A stretch of 64,000 nucleotides of DNA from Rhizophagus irregularis. Taxonomy: Eukaryota; Glomeromycota; Glomeromycetes; Glomerales; Glomeraceae. A program made the translations under genes and the position numbers. The stretch's first letter is position 1, and each line of letters starts with the position of its first letter. Under the pieces are notes generated by a model. That model was not told the DNA's origin, did not search any database, and saw only the letters and a program-made list of their open reading frames with translations. The stretch lies in assembly GCF_026210795.1 (NCBI RefSeq), contig NC_089438.1, positions 1,261,501 through 1,325,500 on the forward strand, written 5' to 3'. Below, one piece after another: positions 1 to 12,700 of this stretch.

Positions 1-1034
1 TTTCTCCGTCACTAATAAATTGAAGGCATGTGATGCGGCACGTAACAGATAATGTGATCCCCGCAGAAGGGGTGACATTTTGTGTGTGATGCGCTAACTA
101 CCACATCCCTTAAACGTCGCATCCCATGATCAGCTGATTCTGACTATAAGGACCAATCAAGCCAGCCAACCGATGGAGCCAAATATATCACGTGATGTTA
201 CACAAATTTCCAAAAAAGGAAAATTTGTTCCCTCACGAAAAATGAAATTTTGAGTTATACAAATGTTCCAAAAAGGAAATTTCCATGCAGATCAATTAAT
301 TCCGGCCGGAATTAAAGATTTATTAAAGTCTATCATGTGACGTTTACAAATTTTCAAAAAGGAAATTCTTATGCAAATCACTTAATTCTTTAAATATTTA
401 ATATTACATATAACAATCTATAATAATACTTAACAATACTATATCAATATCTAAATTTCTAATAATACTCTATAATAAATACATTTGATTTTTTAACAAT
501 ACTATATAAATAAAATACAATATTTAAATTTTAACAATACTTTATAAATAAAATGATTTTTTAATAATACTATTATTTAAACTCACATTTTCAATTTATC
601 AACAATTTATTTATTACTATTATCAATTAAAAATCATATATTAGAAATTCAAGATTATAAGACTTTAAATAAAATGCAATAATTAAATTTAACAATACTT
701 TATAAATAAAATTTCATATTTTATTTTTTAACAATGCTGTTATCCAAACTTACATTTTCAATTCACTCATCAACAATTATTACTAATTAAAAATCATATA
801 TTAAAAGAATATGATTAGCATTACAGCAAACTTTTAATCAATAACAATTTAACTAACATTCTAACCAGTAAAAAACTTTCAAAATTATAAAACTCTAACT
901 AAAAATCCAATATTTAAATTTTAACAATACTTTATAAATAATATTCATATTTAATTTTTTAACAATGCTATTATCCAAACTTATATTTTAATTCACTTAT
1001 CAATAACTACCATATATAGTGATAGTATATAATA

Positions 1035-1208
1035 AGGGTAATGATATATATTAGCTAATATTTTAGGGAGTGGGAGAGTAAAAGAAAATCTTAGATTACA
1101 CATAATATAAACCATGTGAAATGGTTGTGATTGGTCATAAAATCTTACCTGGGGGTGGGGAGTAAACGTTACTATTAAAATAATATTAGCTAATATATAT
1201 TACTATCC
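1035..1208. repeat. Small TIR element inside unit 1
   Basis: Inverted ends of about 27 bp (sharing TATATATTAGCTAATATT) enclose about 120 bp that include a short G-rich run near 1150. The same element sits in unit 3 at about 6903-7075, so it was part of the unit before duplication. Confidence 0.5.
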
Positions 1209-1528
1209 TAATATATCCTTGATAAATAAAATTTATTTAATTATATAATTTTACCCAAATTTTCAAAAAAATGTAAATTATCACAATCAAAAACAAATAA
1301 CATTATCAAAAATGTAAGAAAACTTGATCATTATACTCTATAATATTTAAATTATATAAAGTAAAATAAATAATAATACAAATAATTTTTTTTTTTTTAA
1401 AAAAAAATGATTAATATAAATTATAAATTTTAAGTAATTTAATCCAGGTTATTTAACCTAAAAGGCAAGTTAGCAAAACTCTTATATATTTGATATGATT
1501 CATATATAAAATATTATTTAGGTTACTT

Positions 1529-1607
1529 TTAGTATAATTTATTATGCAAAATATTATCTGAACTGCTTTGCAGTTCAGATAATATTTTGCATAATAAATT
1601 ATACTAA
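1529..1607. repeat. Perfect palindrome, 38-bp stem with 3-nt loop (unit 1)
   Basis: The arms 1529-1566 and 1570-1607 are fully complementary and separated only by TTT. On the RNA level this would be a very stable hairpin. The same structure is at 5426-5504 with a paired base change and an inverted loop (AAA). Confidence 0.95.
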
Positions 1608-1635
1608 CAAAAATTAATTTTACTAATTATATTAG

Positions 1636-1825
1636 TAGGAGATATAGTTAGAATTAGAATTAAGGTTAAGTTTATAGTTAAGTTTAGAGTTAAAGTTAGG
1701 GTTAGGGTTAGGGTTAGGGTTAGAGTTAGGGTTAGAATTAGGGTTAGTGTTAGGATTAGGGTTAGTATTAGGTTAATGTTAGTATTAGTTTTATATTAGG
1801 GTAGGATTAGTATTTATTAGGGTTA
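1636..1825 (+). repeat. Interstitial telomere-like TTAGGG tract (unit 1)
   Basis: A degenerate run of TTAGGG/TTAGAG/TTAGAATTAG repeats has a perfect core of about four GGGTTA units near 1697-1722. TTAGGG is the usual fungal telomere repeat. It lies inside the tandem element and is repeated at 7490-7640. Confidence 0.8.
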
Positions 1826-2108
1826 GGCTGCTCCAAGCCAATTCTTTGTTTAACATAACATAGGGGTCCCAATCTAGGGGGGGGGGGACAAAAAATAATA
1901 CATAAAATACAATACATGACCAGAATTACCATTAATATTGGCCAAAATTTTGACCAAAAGAGTGAGCAAAAATTTTGGATGATAATTCCGGCCAAGACTT
2001 AAAGATTTGTATAATTCCGGCCTAAATTACATGTATTTTTTTTACATAAAAAATCCAAAAACAGGGGGGAGGGGGTTATGTTAAACGAAAAATTGAATTG
2101 GTGCGGCC
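1826..2108. mobile_element. Harbinger-like MITE with TTA target duplication
   Basis: This 283-bp insertion is present in unit 1 and absent from unit 3 (empty site GGGGTTAGTATTT near 7638-7650). The ends are inverted repeats of about 34 bp: GGCTGCTCCAAGCC at the left, GGCCGCACCAATTC when the right end is reverse-complemented, both running into GTTTAACATAAC. TTA is duplicated at 1823-1825 and 2109-2111. A TTA/TWA duplication with GGC ends is typical of PIF/Harbinger elements. It carries no transposase. Confidence 0.85.
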
Positions 2109-2373
2109 TTAGTATTTCAGTATGATGATTAGAATTAAATTGTTTAAAAATTGATCATAATATTAAATTTATATAATAGAAAAAAGAATAGAGTTTAAAG
2201 TTTAAATTATAATAGTGAATTAATAATATTAAGCTTATATAAATTTTAATTTAAGAATAATTATTCTTACAATTTAATTATAATAAAACAACTAATTTAA
2301 CCTCTTATAAACCAAACCTTAAAATTTGATCAACGTTAACGAACCTGGGGCAACGCCCAGGCCTACGGGCTAG

Positions 2374-5300
2374 TCAACCTATATTATATTTGCGCAGTCT
2401 CTGTCACTAATAAATTGAAGGCATGTGATTGGTCACAGGGAAGGTGTGAAGATCGCGTCGCATCCCCCTGTATCACTGATTTTTCATGTGTGGTTCGAAT
2501 CCGGAGGATGATTTTTTTTTACATTTTTTATTTTTTTTGATGAGGTCACGAGACACGGGTTCAAATCCAGGGATATTTTTTTTACTTGACATATTTCGCA
2601 AGATCACACATAAAATAAATAAATATTGCAAGATCACGGGTTCGGATCTTTAAGCCAAGCCAAGCCGATCAAGCCAAGCCAACCCAAGCCGAACTTCAAG
2701 CCAACCCAAGACAACCCGTATTGGCTTATCAAGTGAAATCATGGCAAAGTATATCGGCTTGAAGGATCAATCAAGCGACTTAAAGGGCATTCAAGCCAAA
2801 CCGAGCCAAACCATATCGGCTTAAAGGGCATTCATACACATATACTTTCATGTTAGTGCATGTAAAGACATGTACACGTGATAAAGTGTATGTAAATGCG
2901 CCGAAACAAGCCAGCCAACCGATGGAAGCCAAATATATCACGCGACGTTACACAAATTTCCAAAAAAGGAAATTTTGTTTCTAACGAAAAATAAAGTTTA
3001 GGTTACATGAAATTTCCTAAAAAGGAAATTTCTTTGCAGATCTATTAAATCTGGCCGACATTCGACAGAAATTAAAGATTTATTTAATTACGCAAGGTTT
3101 ATCACGTGATATTACGCAAATTTTCAAAAGAAAATTCTTATGCAAATCACAATTCAATATTTAACTTTTAACAATATTATATATTCCAATACTATATAAC
3201 AATATTACAATACTATATTAATAAAAATACAATATTTAAAATTCTAATGATACTTTATAATAAATACAATTGATTTTTAATAAACAAAAATATTAAAATA
3301 CAATATTTAAATTTTAATAATATCTTATAAATAAAATTTCATATTTGATTTTTTAATAATACTGTTATCAAGCTAATATTTCAATTTATACATCAAAAAT
3401 TTATTACTATTACCAATTAAAGAGCATATATTAAAAGCATATATAAATAGACATTATACCAAACTTTAGATTAATAACAATTTAACTAACACTCCAACCA
3501 GTAAAAAACTTTCAAGATTATAAGACCTTCTTTAACTGACACCCCAACCAGTAAAAAACTTTTAAAGTTATAAGCAACTAAATACAAATCCATATTAATA
3601 AAATCTTCAGATCTATGAAAATACAGTTAACTCTCAATATAACAAAATAGATATCCAAATTTATCATTATAAGAAAATTCATTAATGCTATATTGAATTA
3701 TTCACTAAATTATCCATCTTTTAATAAAATAAATTAAAAGTGATAAAAATTACTTATTTGAGAAAAAATTCCATAAAACCAGTATAATATATAAGAAATT
3801 ACTTAAATTTATGAATTTATGGGTTTTTCTTTATTCAACATTATACTGCATTTTATTAGTAAAATTCAATATAACAATTTTTTTTCATATGATTAAATGC
3901 ATATTACACTAAAGATTTATTATATCATTAAATTTGTTATATTAAAATTTACTATAAAAAGGTCTGACTGCCTGACTATATATTAATGTAATACATTTAA
4001 CTAAAAATATATGTTTAAAATTTTTAAAAATAGAAGGAAGGAATATGTTAAACTAAAAATTAATTTGGAATACCCTAATTATAAAAATACTAATGATAAT
4101 ATTAATTATATTAAAGATAAAGCAATATTTATAACAAAAAATGATATTTAATATTTTTTCTGAAGAAGTTAAAGAATTCTTATCAATAGATTCAATTAAA
4201 AATAAAAATTTAGTATATCACAACAAAAAAAAAAAACATTTTAAGTATTTTCTTCTTTATTTCAATTTTTTAAATTAAAATTAAAATTAAAATAAAATAA
4301 AATAAAACAAAAAAAATTACTATCAAATCTTTATTCTATAAAATTGTTAAACACTTTAACAAGTAAAACTCCTTCCTATAAATTAATTTTTAAAGTTAAT
4401 ATATCTATTATACTTTTAAGAAATATTAGTTTAATAAAAAAATCTTATAATACCAAATTAATAATTAAAAAATTTCAACAACATATAATAAATGCAAAAA
4501 TAGAGGTTTGCAAACAAAACAACTCAGAAACCCTAACCAACCTGGACCAAAATCCATGTTTGGGCTGGCAAATTTTCTTCAAAATTTACTTAGACTGGAT
4601 CTGACCCAGCACATGATTTTTTGTTAAATCTAGATTTTTGTAATTCTGGCCAAAATTTTCTTAATTCTGACCAAAATTAAGCTAAGTCAAAATTAAGTTG
4701 GCCAATTTTTTTTTGTTTTTATAAAAAATGTTATAATAATAATCTGGGTCCAGTCCAGGCCAGGTTTTTAATATATTAAGTACAGAATGAGCTGGGCTAA
4801 CACTTTAGATTAATTTTCAAGTGCGGGCTAAACTAAATTGTAAAATAGAGGTCAATGCAAACCTCTATGCAGAAATTTTAATAAATAATATATGTTTCTC
4901 AAACAATATTTATTATTTTAATTAGTACATTATTAATTTTCAATTTACTTAGCCTTTACTATAATAATAATCAATAAAATTCAAAAACAAATAATAACAT
5001 ATACTGTATATGATTAATCCTGTATTTGCTCATGGCAATTATACGTAATATTATTAAAATTCAATTAAAAGATAATATTAAATTTTTAGTAAAAAAATAT
5101 TAATAAATAAAATATATATACAAAAAATATTGTATAAATAAAATTTTTTAATATATTATATATATATAATTTAAAAATATTATATATAAGAAAATACTTT
5201 ACATTTATAAAAATTTTTACTTTAAATCACCAAAATGATCATTACCATTAGCCAAAATTATTAATTTTTACCGGCACTATATTTTTTTAATAATACCAGT

Positions 5301-5868
5301 CAATCATCATAATTTCAGTTACCAGTAATCATCACTCCAGTTAAAAAAATTCTTTATAAAAATAAAAAATAATTTATTTTATATATTTGATATAATTCAT
5401 ATATAAAATATTATTTGGGTTACATTTAGTATAATTTATTATGCAAAATATCATCTGAACTGCAAAGCAGTTCAGATGATATTTTGCATAATAAATTATA
5501 CTAACAAAATTAATTTCACCAATTATATTAGTAGGAGATTTAAGATTAGTATTAGTTATATTTAGAAAGAGTAAATAAAGTAAGTTAATTATTAGAATTA
5601 GAATTTTAGTATAATAATTAGAATTAAATTGTTTAAAAATTAATCATAATATTAAATTATAATAGTAAATTAATAATATTAATCTTATATAAATTTGAAT
5701 TTAAAAATAATTCCGGTATTCTTACAATTTATTTTCTAATTTAACCTCTTTTATAAACCAAACTTAAAATTTCATCAACGTTGGTGAACCCAGAGCAACA
5801 CTAAATCAAACCTTAAAATTTCATCAACGTTGACGAATCCGGGGCAACGCCCGGGCCTACGGGCTAGT
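2374..5868 (+). mobile_element. Helitron-like tandem unit 2 (divergent, longest copy)
   Basis: It shares its left (2374-3560) and right (5380-5868) parts with units 1 and 3 and ends in hairpin plus CTAGT at 5864-5868. About 3600-5380 has no counterpart in the other copies and contains no convincing gene. Just before the end, a segment of about 60 bp (5750-5845) is duplicated, so the conserved end motif appears once degraded and once intact. Two or three stretches at 2488-2650 resemble a Pol III B box (for example GGTTCGAATCC at 2491), suggesting tRNA-derived fragments, but no tRNA can be folded. Confidence 0.5.
5426..5504. repeat. Perfect palindrome, 38-bp stem (unit 2)
   Basis: The arms 5426-5463 and 5467-5504 pair completely around an AAA loop. 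Relative to unit 1 one T:A pair has become C:G with both arms changed, so pairing was kept. Confidence 0.95.
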
Positions 5869-6902
5869 CACCCTATATATATTTGGCAATTCTCCGTCAC
5901 TAATTAAATTGAAGGCATGTGATGCGGCACGTGACATATAATGTGATCCCCGCAGAAGGGGTGACATTTTGTGTGTGATGCGCTAACTGCCACATCCCTT
6001 AAACATCGCATCCCATGATCAGCTGATTCTGCCAATCAAGCCAGCCAACCGATGGAGCTAAATATATCACGTGACGTTACACAAATTTCCAAAAAAGGAA
6101 ATTTTGTTCCTAACGAAAAATGAAATTTCGAGTTACACAAATTTCCCAAAAAGGAAATTTGTATGCAGATCATTAATTCCGGCCGGAATTAAAGATTTAT
6201 TAAAGTCTATCATGTGACGTTTACAAATTTTCAAAAAGGAAATTCTTATGCAAATCACTTAATTCTTTTAATATTTAATATTATATATAACAATCTATAA
6301 CAATACTTAACAATACTATATAAATAAAAATTCAATAATAAATACATTTGATTTTTTAACAATGCTATATAAATAAAATACAATATTTAAATTTTAACAA
6401 TACTTTATAAATAAAATGATTTTTTAATAATACTATTATCTAACTTACATTTTCAATTTATTAACAATTTATTTATTACTATTATCAATTAAAAATCATA
6501 TATTAGAAATTCAAGATTATAAGACTTTAAATAAAATGCAATAATTAAATTTAACAATACTTTATAAATAAAATTTCATATTTTATTTTTTAACAATGCT
6601 GTTATCCAAACTTATATTTTCAATTCACTCATCAACAATTATTACTAATTAAAAATCATATATTAAAAGAATATGATTAGCATTACAGCAAACTTTGAAT
6701 CAATAACAATTTAACTAACATTCTAACCAGTAAAAAACTTTCAAAATTATAAAACTCTAACTAAAAATCCAATATTTAAATTTTAATAATACTTTATAAA
6801 TAATATATATTTCATATTTAATTTTTTAACAATGCTATTATCCAAACTTATATTTTAATTCACTTATCAACAACTACCATATATAGTGATAGTATATAAT
6901 AA

Positions 6903-7075
6903 GGGTAATGATATATATTAGCTAATATTTTAGGGAGTGGGAGAGTAAAAGAAAATTTTAGGTTAAACATAATATAAACCATGTGAAATGGTTGTGATTG
7001 GTCATAAAATCTTACCTGGGGGTGGGGAGTAAACGTTACTATTAAAATAATATTAGCTAATATATATTACTATCC
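6903..7075. repeat. Small TIR element inside unit 3
   Basis: Second copy of the element at 1035-1208, in the same position within the tandem unit and with the same inverted ends. Confidence 0.5.
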
Positions 7076-7394
7076 TAATATATCCTTGATAAATAAAATT
7101 TATTTAATTATATAATTTTACCCAAATTTTCAAAAAAATGTAAATTATCACAATCAAAAACAAATAACATTATCAAAAATGTAAGAAAACTTGATCATTA
7201 TACTCTATAATATTCAAATTATATAAAGTAAAATAAATAACAATACAAATAATTTTTTTTTTTAAAAAAAAATGATTAATATAAATTATAAATTTTAAGT
7301 AATTTAATCCAGGTTATTTAACCTAAAAGGCAAGTTATCAAAACTTTTATATATTTGATATGATTCATATATAAAATATTATTTGGGTTACTTT

Positions 7395-7448
7395 TAGTAT
7401 AATTTATTATGCAAAATATTATCTGAACTGCTTTAATAAATTATACTA
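7395..7448. repeat. Broken palindrome (unit 3)
   Basis: The left arm (7395-7431) and TTT loop are kept. About 23 bp of the right arm next to the loop are deleted, leaving only its outer 14 bases. Confidence 0.9.
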
Positions 7449-7489
7449 ACAAAAATTAATTTTACTAATTATATTAGTAGGAGATATAG

Positions 7490-7640
7490 TTAGAATTAGA
7501 ATTAAGGTTAAGTTTATAGTTAAGTTTAGAGTTAAAGTTAGAGTTAGGGTTAGAATTAGGGTTAGGGTTAGGATTAGGGTTAGTATTAGGTTAATGTTAG
7601 TATTAGTTTTATATTAGGGTAGGATTAGTATTTATTGGGG
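7490..7640 (+). repeat. Interstitial telomere-like tract (unit 3)
   Basis: Second, slightly more degenerate copy of the TTAGGG-like tract, in the same position of the duplicated unit. Confidence 0.75.
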
Positions 7641-7905
7641 TTAGTATTTCAGTATGATGATTAGAATTAAATTATTTAAAAATTGATCATAATATTAAAT
7701 TTATATAATAGAAAAAAGAATAGAGTTTAAAGTTTAAATTATAATAGTGAATTAATAATATTAAGCTTATATAAATTTTAATTTAAAAATAATTATTCTT
7801 ACAATTTAATTATAATAAAACAACTAATTTAACCTCTTATAAACCAAACCTTAAAATTTCATCAACGTTGACGAACCTGGGTAACGCCCAGGCCTACGGG
7901 CTAGT

Positions 7906-9748
7906 TAGTATAATAAGTTAACATTAAAACTTCGAAGGGAGCTTAAAGAATAATCATAAAATACGATAAAATAAAAATATATATATATTTTTGATGGTGA
8001 CTTCGTCGTCGTAGCATTTATCAGGTCATTTATTTTATTTATTTCTAAAATATTTGAATTTAAATCAGTTTTATTCTTTATTGTTCCCACAATAACATCC
8101 TTTGGTGATGGGTGGGTATGGGTTTGCTTTAAGTTTCGTTTCGTACGGAATGATAGAACGAAATGTAACATAACGTTAACATTAACGTTTATAACATAAA
8201 ATTAGTTTTTGAACAGTTTCCTTTTTTAAGTATCGACCTTTCCTTTTTTTATTTTTAACCTTTCCACGATAAACAATCAGGTAATCTTTTAGTGGTTTAA
8301 TATTTACTTACAAGCTCATGGTCTTGAGCACAGAGTAGTACTAACAAGATCCCTTTTTTTCGCATAAATTTTCAAAGTACCCATAGCATTCCGATTAAAA
8401 AAGTTCTTTTTATAATTATTCAGAATATTATACTATTATTACTGCGCCATTCATAATGATTTTCTGATGAAGTAAAATCGAATGTAAACTTAGAAAAAAT
8501 CAACGTAATTAATGAAGAAAATTATATTGTTAGAATTATTTATTCAAATAAGAAGAATAAAAAATTTGAATAAAAAAATATTTTATGCAACAAATTATTT
8601 GCCGAACCAATTTCGAAAGATTAGAAAGATTAGGAATTAAAAATTTTACTGTACATCGTCTTATTAACAATGCACGAATATCAATCACAATAATATGGCA
8701 ACATGGTAAAGAATACGAAAATCATATCCAAAGAAAAATAAGTTTAGGATATAAAATTTTGTAATGGTACTGAGATATAAAAAGTTTCAACAAAGAATGT
8801 AAATCAAATATTAAACCAGATGTATTAATTGTCAAGAATTGTTTATATAATTCAAAATAAAGAGTTTAAAAGCCTATATTCTATATAAAATTACCATTTA
8901 TCATTGAAAAAAAAATCTGAAATCAATTTCCTTAAAATAAATTTCCTATTGTTAAATTTAAGACCCAATAATTTTGAAACCATCTAAATAATTAGTGGTC
9001 CATCTTTGTAGAAAGTAATAACACTTAAATCTACCCTTATGGACGTGCTGATTGGTAATATTTCTGCCAACCGCCCAAGCCTCTATACCCAAAGAAGGAT
9101 TTAGTTTCGAAGTATAAATTGTGACTGAGAATCAACTTTTAAACGAAAAGATTATTTAATTAAAATTAGTAAAAAAAATTGTATGCAATAAGTGCTGGTT
9201 GCTAATACCCTGCCAGATTTCAGATCTGACCTGAGCTCTTCTGGACCAGATCCCGGATGAAATTTTGAAGGCAAAATCTTCAAATAAAGCGCTTAAAGTT
9301 CCCTGACGTGTTTAACGTTTACTTGTTAAAATAGAAACTTTTGTGGTGACATGCAGATCAATGTCATAATGCATTTTTGTCCTTCGATAAGGTATTTACA
9401 AATACAACTGAATTTTCCGTAGTGAAGGAATTCATTGACAGAAAATTCTACACTCTATTCAGTGGTTCATTATATTAGAATTTGAAAAACTATAAATATG
9501 CTAGATTTTATACTTGTTTACACTGTATTAAATGGAATTTAATGAAAATTCTTGATTTAACACAATAAAAATTTTGACATTGTAATTACATTTGAAAATC
9601 ATTAATTTATACTTATTAAATTAATTTTAGCCAACTTTAATCTACTCCATATTTAATGATTATGCTATGTTATATAATTTTTAATATGGATATTATAATA
9701 AAAAAAATTTGGGGTAACATGAGTGATGATTGATAAATAATAGAATTA
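7906..9748. other. Intergenic, no supported gene
   Basis: The sequence is AT-rich with short ORFs only. An open stretch at 8585-8764 (+, 59 codons) is not recognisable and has no splice context. A short phrase near 9298-9330 (TTCCCTGACGTGTTTAACG) recurs in altered form near 16595-16620, hinting at an old dispersed repeat. Confidence 0.6.
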
Positions 9749-12700
9749 TTAATCTTCAATTATACAATCAAGACCTTGAGTCTCTTCTTGAACTAAAATT
9801 TCAGTAAGTTTGCGACTTGTATAATATGCTTGTAAATGATATTGTATAATAGAAGTATTTGCTTGTTCTTGCATTAAAGTTTTGTCTGCTTCTACAAATT
9901 CCAACATATCATTTTTTAATTGATTATTAATACCAGGTACTACAAATACATAATTTCCATCCCTGTTTATTCTATAATATTCACTAATACCCCTAATCCA
10001 TTCAGATAAAATATTTTCAAGCATTATTATGGTTGGTCTATTAGAAGGATCTGAATCCCAACATTTTTTCATTAAATCTATATAACATTTTGGAGTATTT
10101 TTTATAATTTCAGGACGTCTCCCTTTACAAATACTTAGGCTAAGGTGACAATCATGTGCTTCATGATTAAACGGAGGGATACCTAATGTAAATTCCCACA
10201 TTATCATTGAAAAACTATAAATATCACTTGCTGGTGTATAAGGTTTTTTTCTTAATATTTCAGGCGCCATATAAGGTAAAACTCCATAAATTTCATTAAC
10301 TTTATTATTGACAGAATCTTGTAAATCACTTGTAGGTTTACATAATCCTAAATCAATAATAAATAACTCATTGTAATCATCTGACATTAAAATATTGCCA
10401 TCATGAAAATCACCATGAGTTAAATTTGATTCATGAATTACTTTAAGTCCTAGTATAATTTTTTTCAATAATTTTAACTTGTCTTGCCACTTATATTTAA
10501 TTATATCAGATAAACATTTTCTCAAACTTCCTTTTTTTGCATAACTCATTATAATTATATAATTTAAATTATTTGGATCTTGGGTAAACCCAAAGAATTG
10601 AATAAATTTTGAAAATGATTTTTTCTGACAATTATAATAATATTTCCACTATACAAATTATAAAAAAAATTGTTAAACATTATGCATAAAAAAATAAAAT
10701 TACCACTAAATATAAATAATATACCTCATCCAGAAATTTACTATCTATGTCTGATGAACTATTAAGTGTTTTAAGAATAACCTCATAACCTGTTTGAAAA
10801 TTACATCTATTCCATTGTTGTTTGTTAAAATTCCAACTATAAATAGGTCCATCTAACCAGATAGCTTTATGAATTTCACTAAATCCTCCTTTATCATAAT
10901 AATTAATCCCTGACAATCTATTATAAGGTATCCACTCTAAAAATTCATAACTATTTTTAGCATTTAATTGTGCTTCTTGAATAAATTTATCAACAAATTC
11001 ATTTTTACTAGTCCATTTAGAAAAATCTTGTTGAAATCGTTTAGTATTACATTGCTGACACCACTGGTAATCAATGTATAGTTGCTTGCATTCATTACAT
11101 ACTAATTTAACTTCATTTTCTCCTACTTTTTGATACCAATAAAATGCTTTCTCCACATTCTTTTCTGTTCCTTCTCCATTTTCATAACATGTGACTAAAT
11201 TAATCATTGCATCCTTATCATCATTTTCTGCTGCTTTTTGATACCAATGAAAGGCTTTTTCTAAATTCTTTTCTGTTCCTTCTCCATTATAATATCTATT
11301 GGCTAAATTAAACATTGCATTTTCTTCACCATTTTCTGCTGCTTTTTGATACCAATGAAAAGCTTTTTCTAAATTCTTTTCTGTTCCTTCTCCATTATAA
11401 TACCCATTGGCTAAATTAAACATTGCATTTTCTTCACCATTTTCTGCTGCTTTTTGATACCAATGAAAAGCTTTTTCTAAATTCTTTTCTGTTCCTTCTC
11501 CATTATAATACCCATTGGCTAAATTAAACATTGCATTTTCTTCACCATTTTCTGCTGCTTTTTGATACCAATGAAAGGCTTTTTCTAAATTCTTTTCTGT
11601 TCCTTCTCCATTATAATACCCATTGGCTAAATTAAACATTGCATTTTCTTCACCATTTTCTGCTGCTTTTTGATACCAATGAAAAGCTTTTTCTAAATTC
11701 TTTTCTGTTCCTTCTCCATATTTATAACATATAGCTAAATACAACATTGCATTGGTATTACCATTTTCTGCTGCTTTTTGATACCAATGAAAAGCTTTTT
11801 CTAAATTCTTTTCTGTTCCTTCTCCATTTTTATAACACACGGCTAAATACAACATTGCATTGGTATGACCATTTTCTGCTGCTTTTTGATACCAATGAAA
11901 AGCTTTTTCTAAATTCTTTTCTGTTCCTTCTCCATTTTCATAACATATGGCTAAATTAAACATTGTATTTTCTTCACCATTTTCTGCTGCTTTTTGATAC
12001 CAATGAAAGGCTTTTTCTAAATTCTTTTCTGTTCCTTGTCCATTTTCATAACATATAGCTAAATTAAACATTGCATTTTCTTTACCATTTTCTGCTGCTT
12101 TTTGATACCAATGAAAAGCTTTTTCTAAATTCTTTTCTGTTCCTTCTCCATATTTATAACATATCGCTAAATTAAACATTGCATTTAATTCACCACTTTC
12201 TGCTGCTTTTTGATACCAATGAAAGGCTTTTTCTAAATTCTTTTTTGTTCCTTCCCCATTTTCATAACATATAGCTAAATTAAACATTGCATTTTCTTTA
12301 CCATTTTCCGCTGCTTTTTGATACCAATGAAAAGCTTTTTCTAAATTCTTTTCTGTTCCTTCTCCATTTTTATAACACACGGCTAAATACAACATTGCAT
12401 TGGTATGACCATTTTCTGCTGCTTTTTGATACCAATGAAAAGCTTTTTCTAAATTCTTTTCTGTTCCTTCTCCATTTTCATAACATATGGCTAAATTAAA
12501 CATTGTATTTTCTTCACCATTTTCTGCTGCTTTTTGATACCAATGAAAGGCTTTTTCTAAATTCTTTTCTGTTCCTTGTCCATTTTCATAACATATAGCT
12601 AAATTAAACATTGCATTTTCTTTACCATTTTCTGCTGCTTTTTGATACCAATGAAAAGCTTTTTCTAAATTCTTTTCTGTTCCTTCTCCATATTTATAAC

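Larger units (their letters stand above)
1..2374 (+). mobile_element. Helitron-like tandem unit 1 (5' end cut by the window)
   Basis: The unit begins near its 5' end and finishes at 2370-2374 with CTAGT. CTAGT follows a GC-rich hairpin (GGGC-AAC-GCCC, 2348-2358) in an otherwise AT-rich unit. A 3' hairpin followed by CTRRT is the classical Helitron terminus. The next unit starts at once with TCAACCTATATTATATT, resembling TC-start Helitron 5' ends. No Rep/helicase ORF is present, so it would be non-autonomous. Most of it realigns to 5886-7905. The class assignment is inference; the repetition is seen directly. Confidence 0.55.
5868..7905 (+). mobile_element. Helitron-like tandem unit 3
   Basis: This is a near-identical copy of unit 1 from the TCTCCGTCACTAA region to the terminal CTAGT (7901-7905). 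It is followed by T, as expected for insertion between A and T. Compared with unit 1 it lacks the 283-bp MITE and has lost 23 bp of one arm of the long palindrome. No coding capacity is seen. Confidence 0.55.

Noticed and set aside
1690-1830. Chromosome end
   Set aside because: The TTAGGG tract is short, degenerate, internal to a duplicated unit and followed by ordinary sequence on both sides.
1807-1995. 62-codon minus-strand ORF
   Set aside because: It lies inside the Harbinger-like MITE and crosses its boundary.
2488-2650. B-box-like GGTTCGAATCC phrases suggesting tRNAs or SINEs
   Set aside because: No A box at proper distance and no cloverleaf; kept only as a remark in the unit 2 entry.
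8585-8764. 59-codon plus-strand ORF
   Set aside because: No recognisable domain, splice sites or codon signal strong enough to call it a gene.
11747-12499. Two 70-codon plus-strand ORFs repeated 540 bp apart
   Set aside because: They are antisense frames of the Sel1 array and repeat only because the array does.
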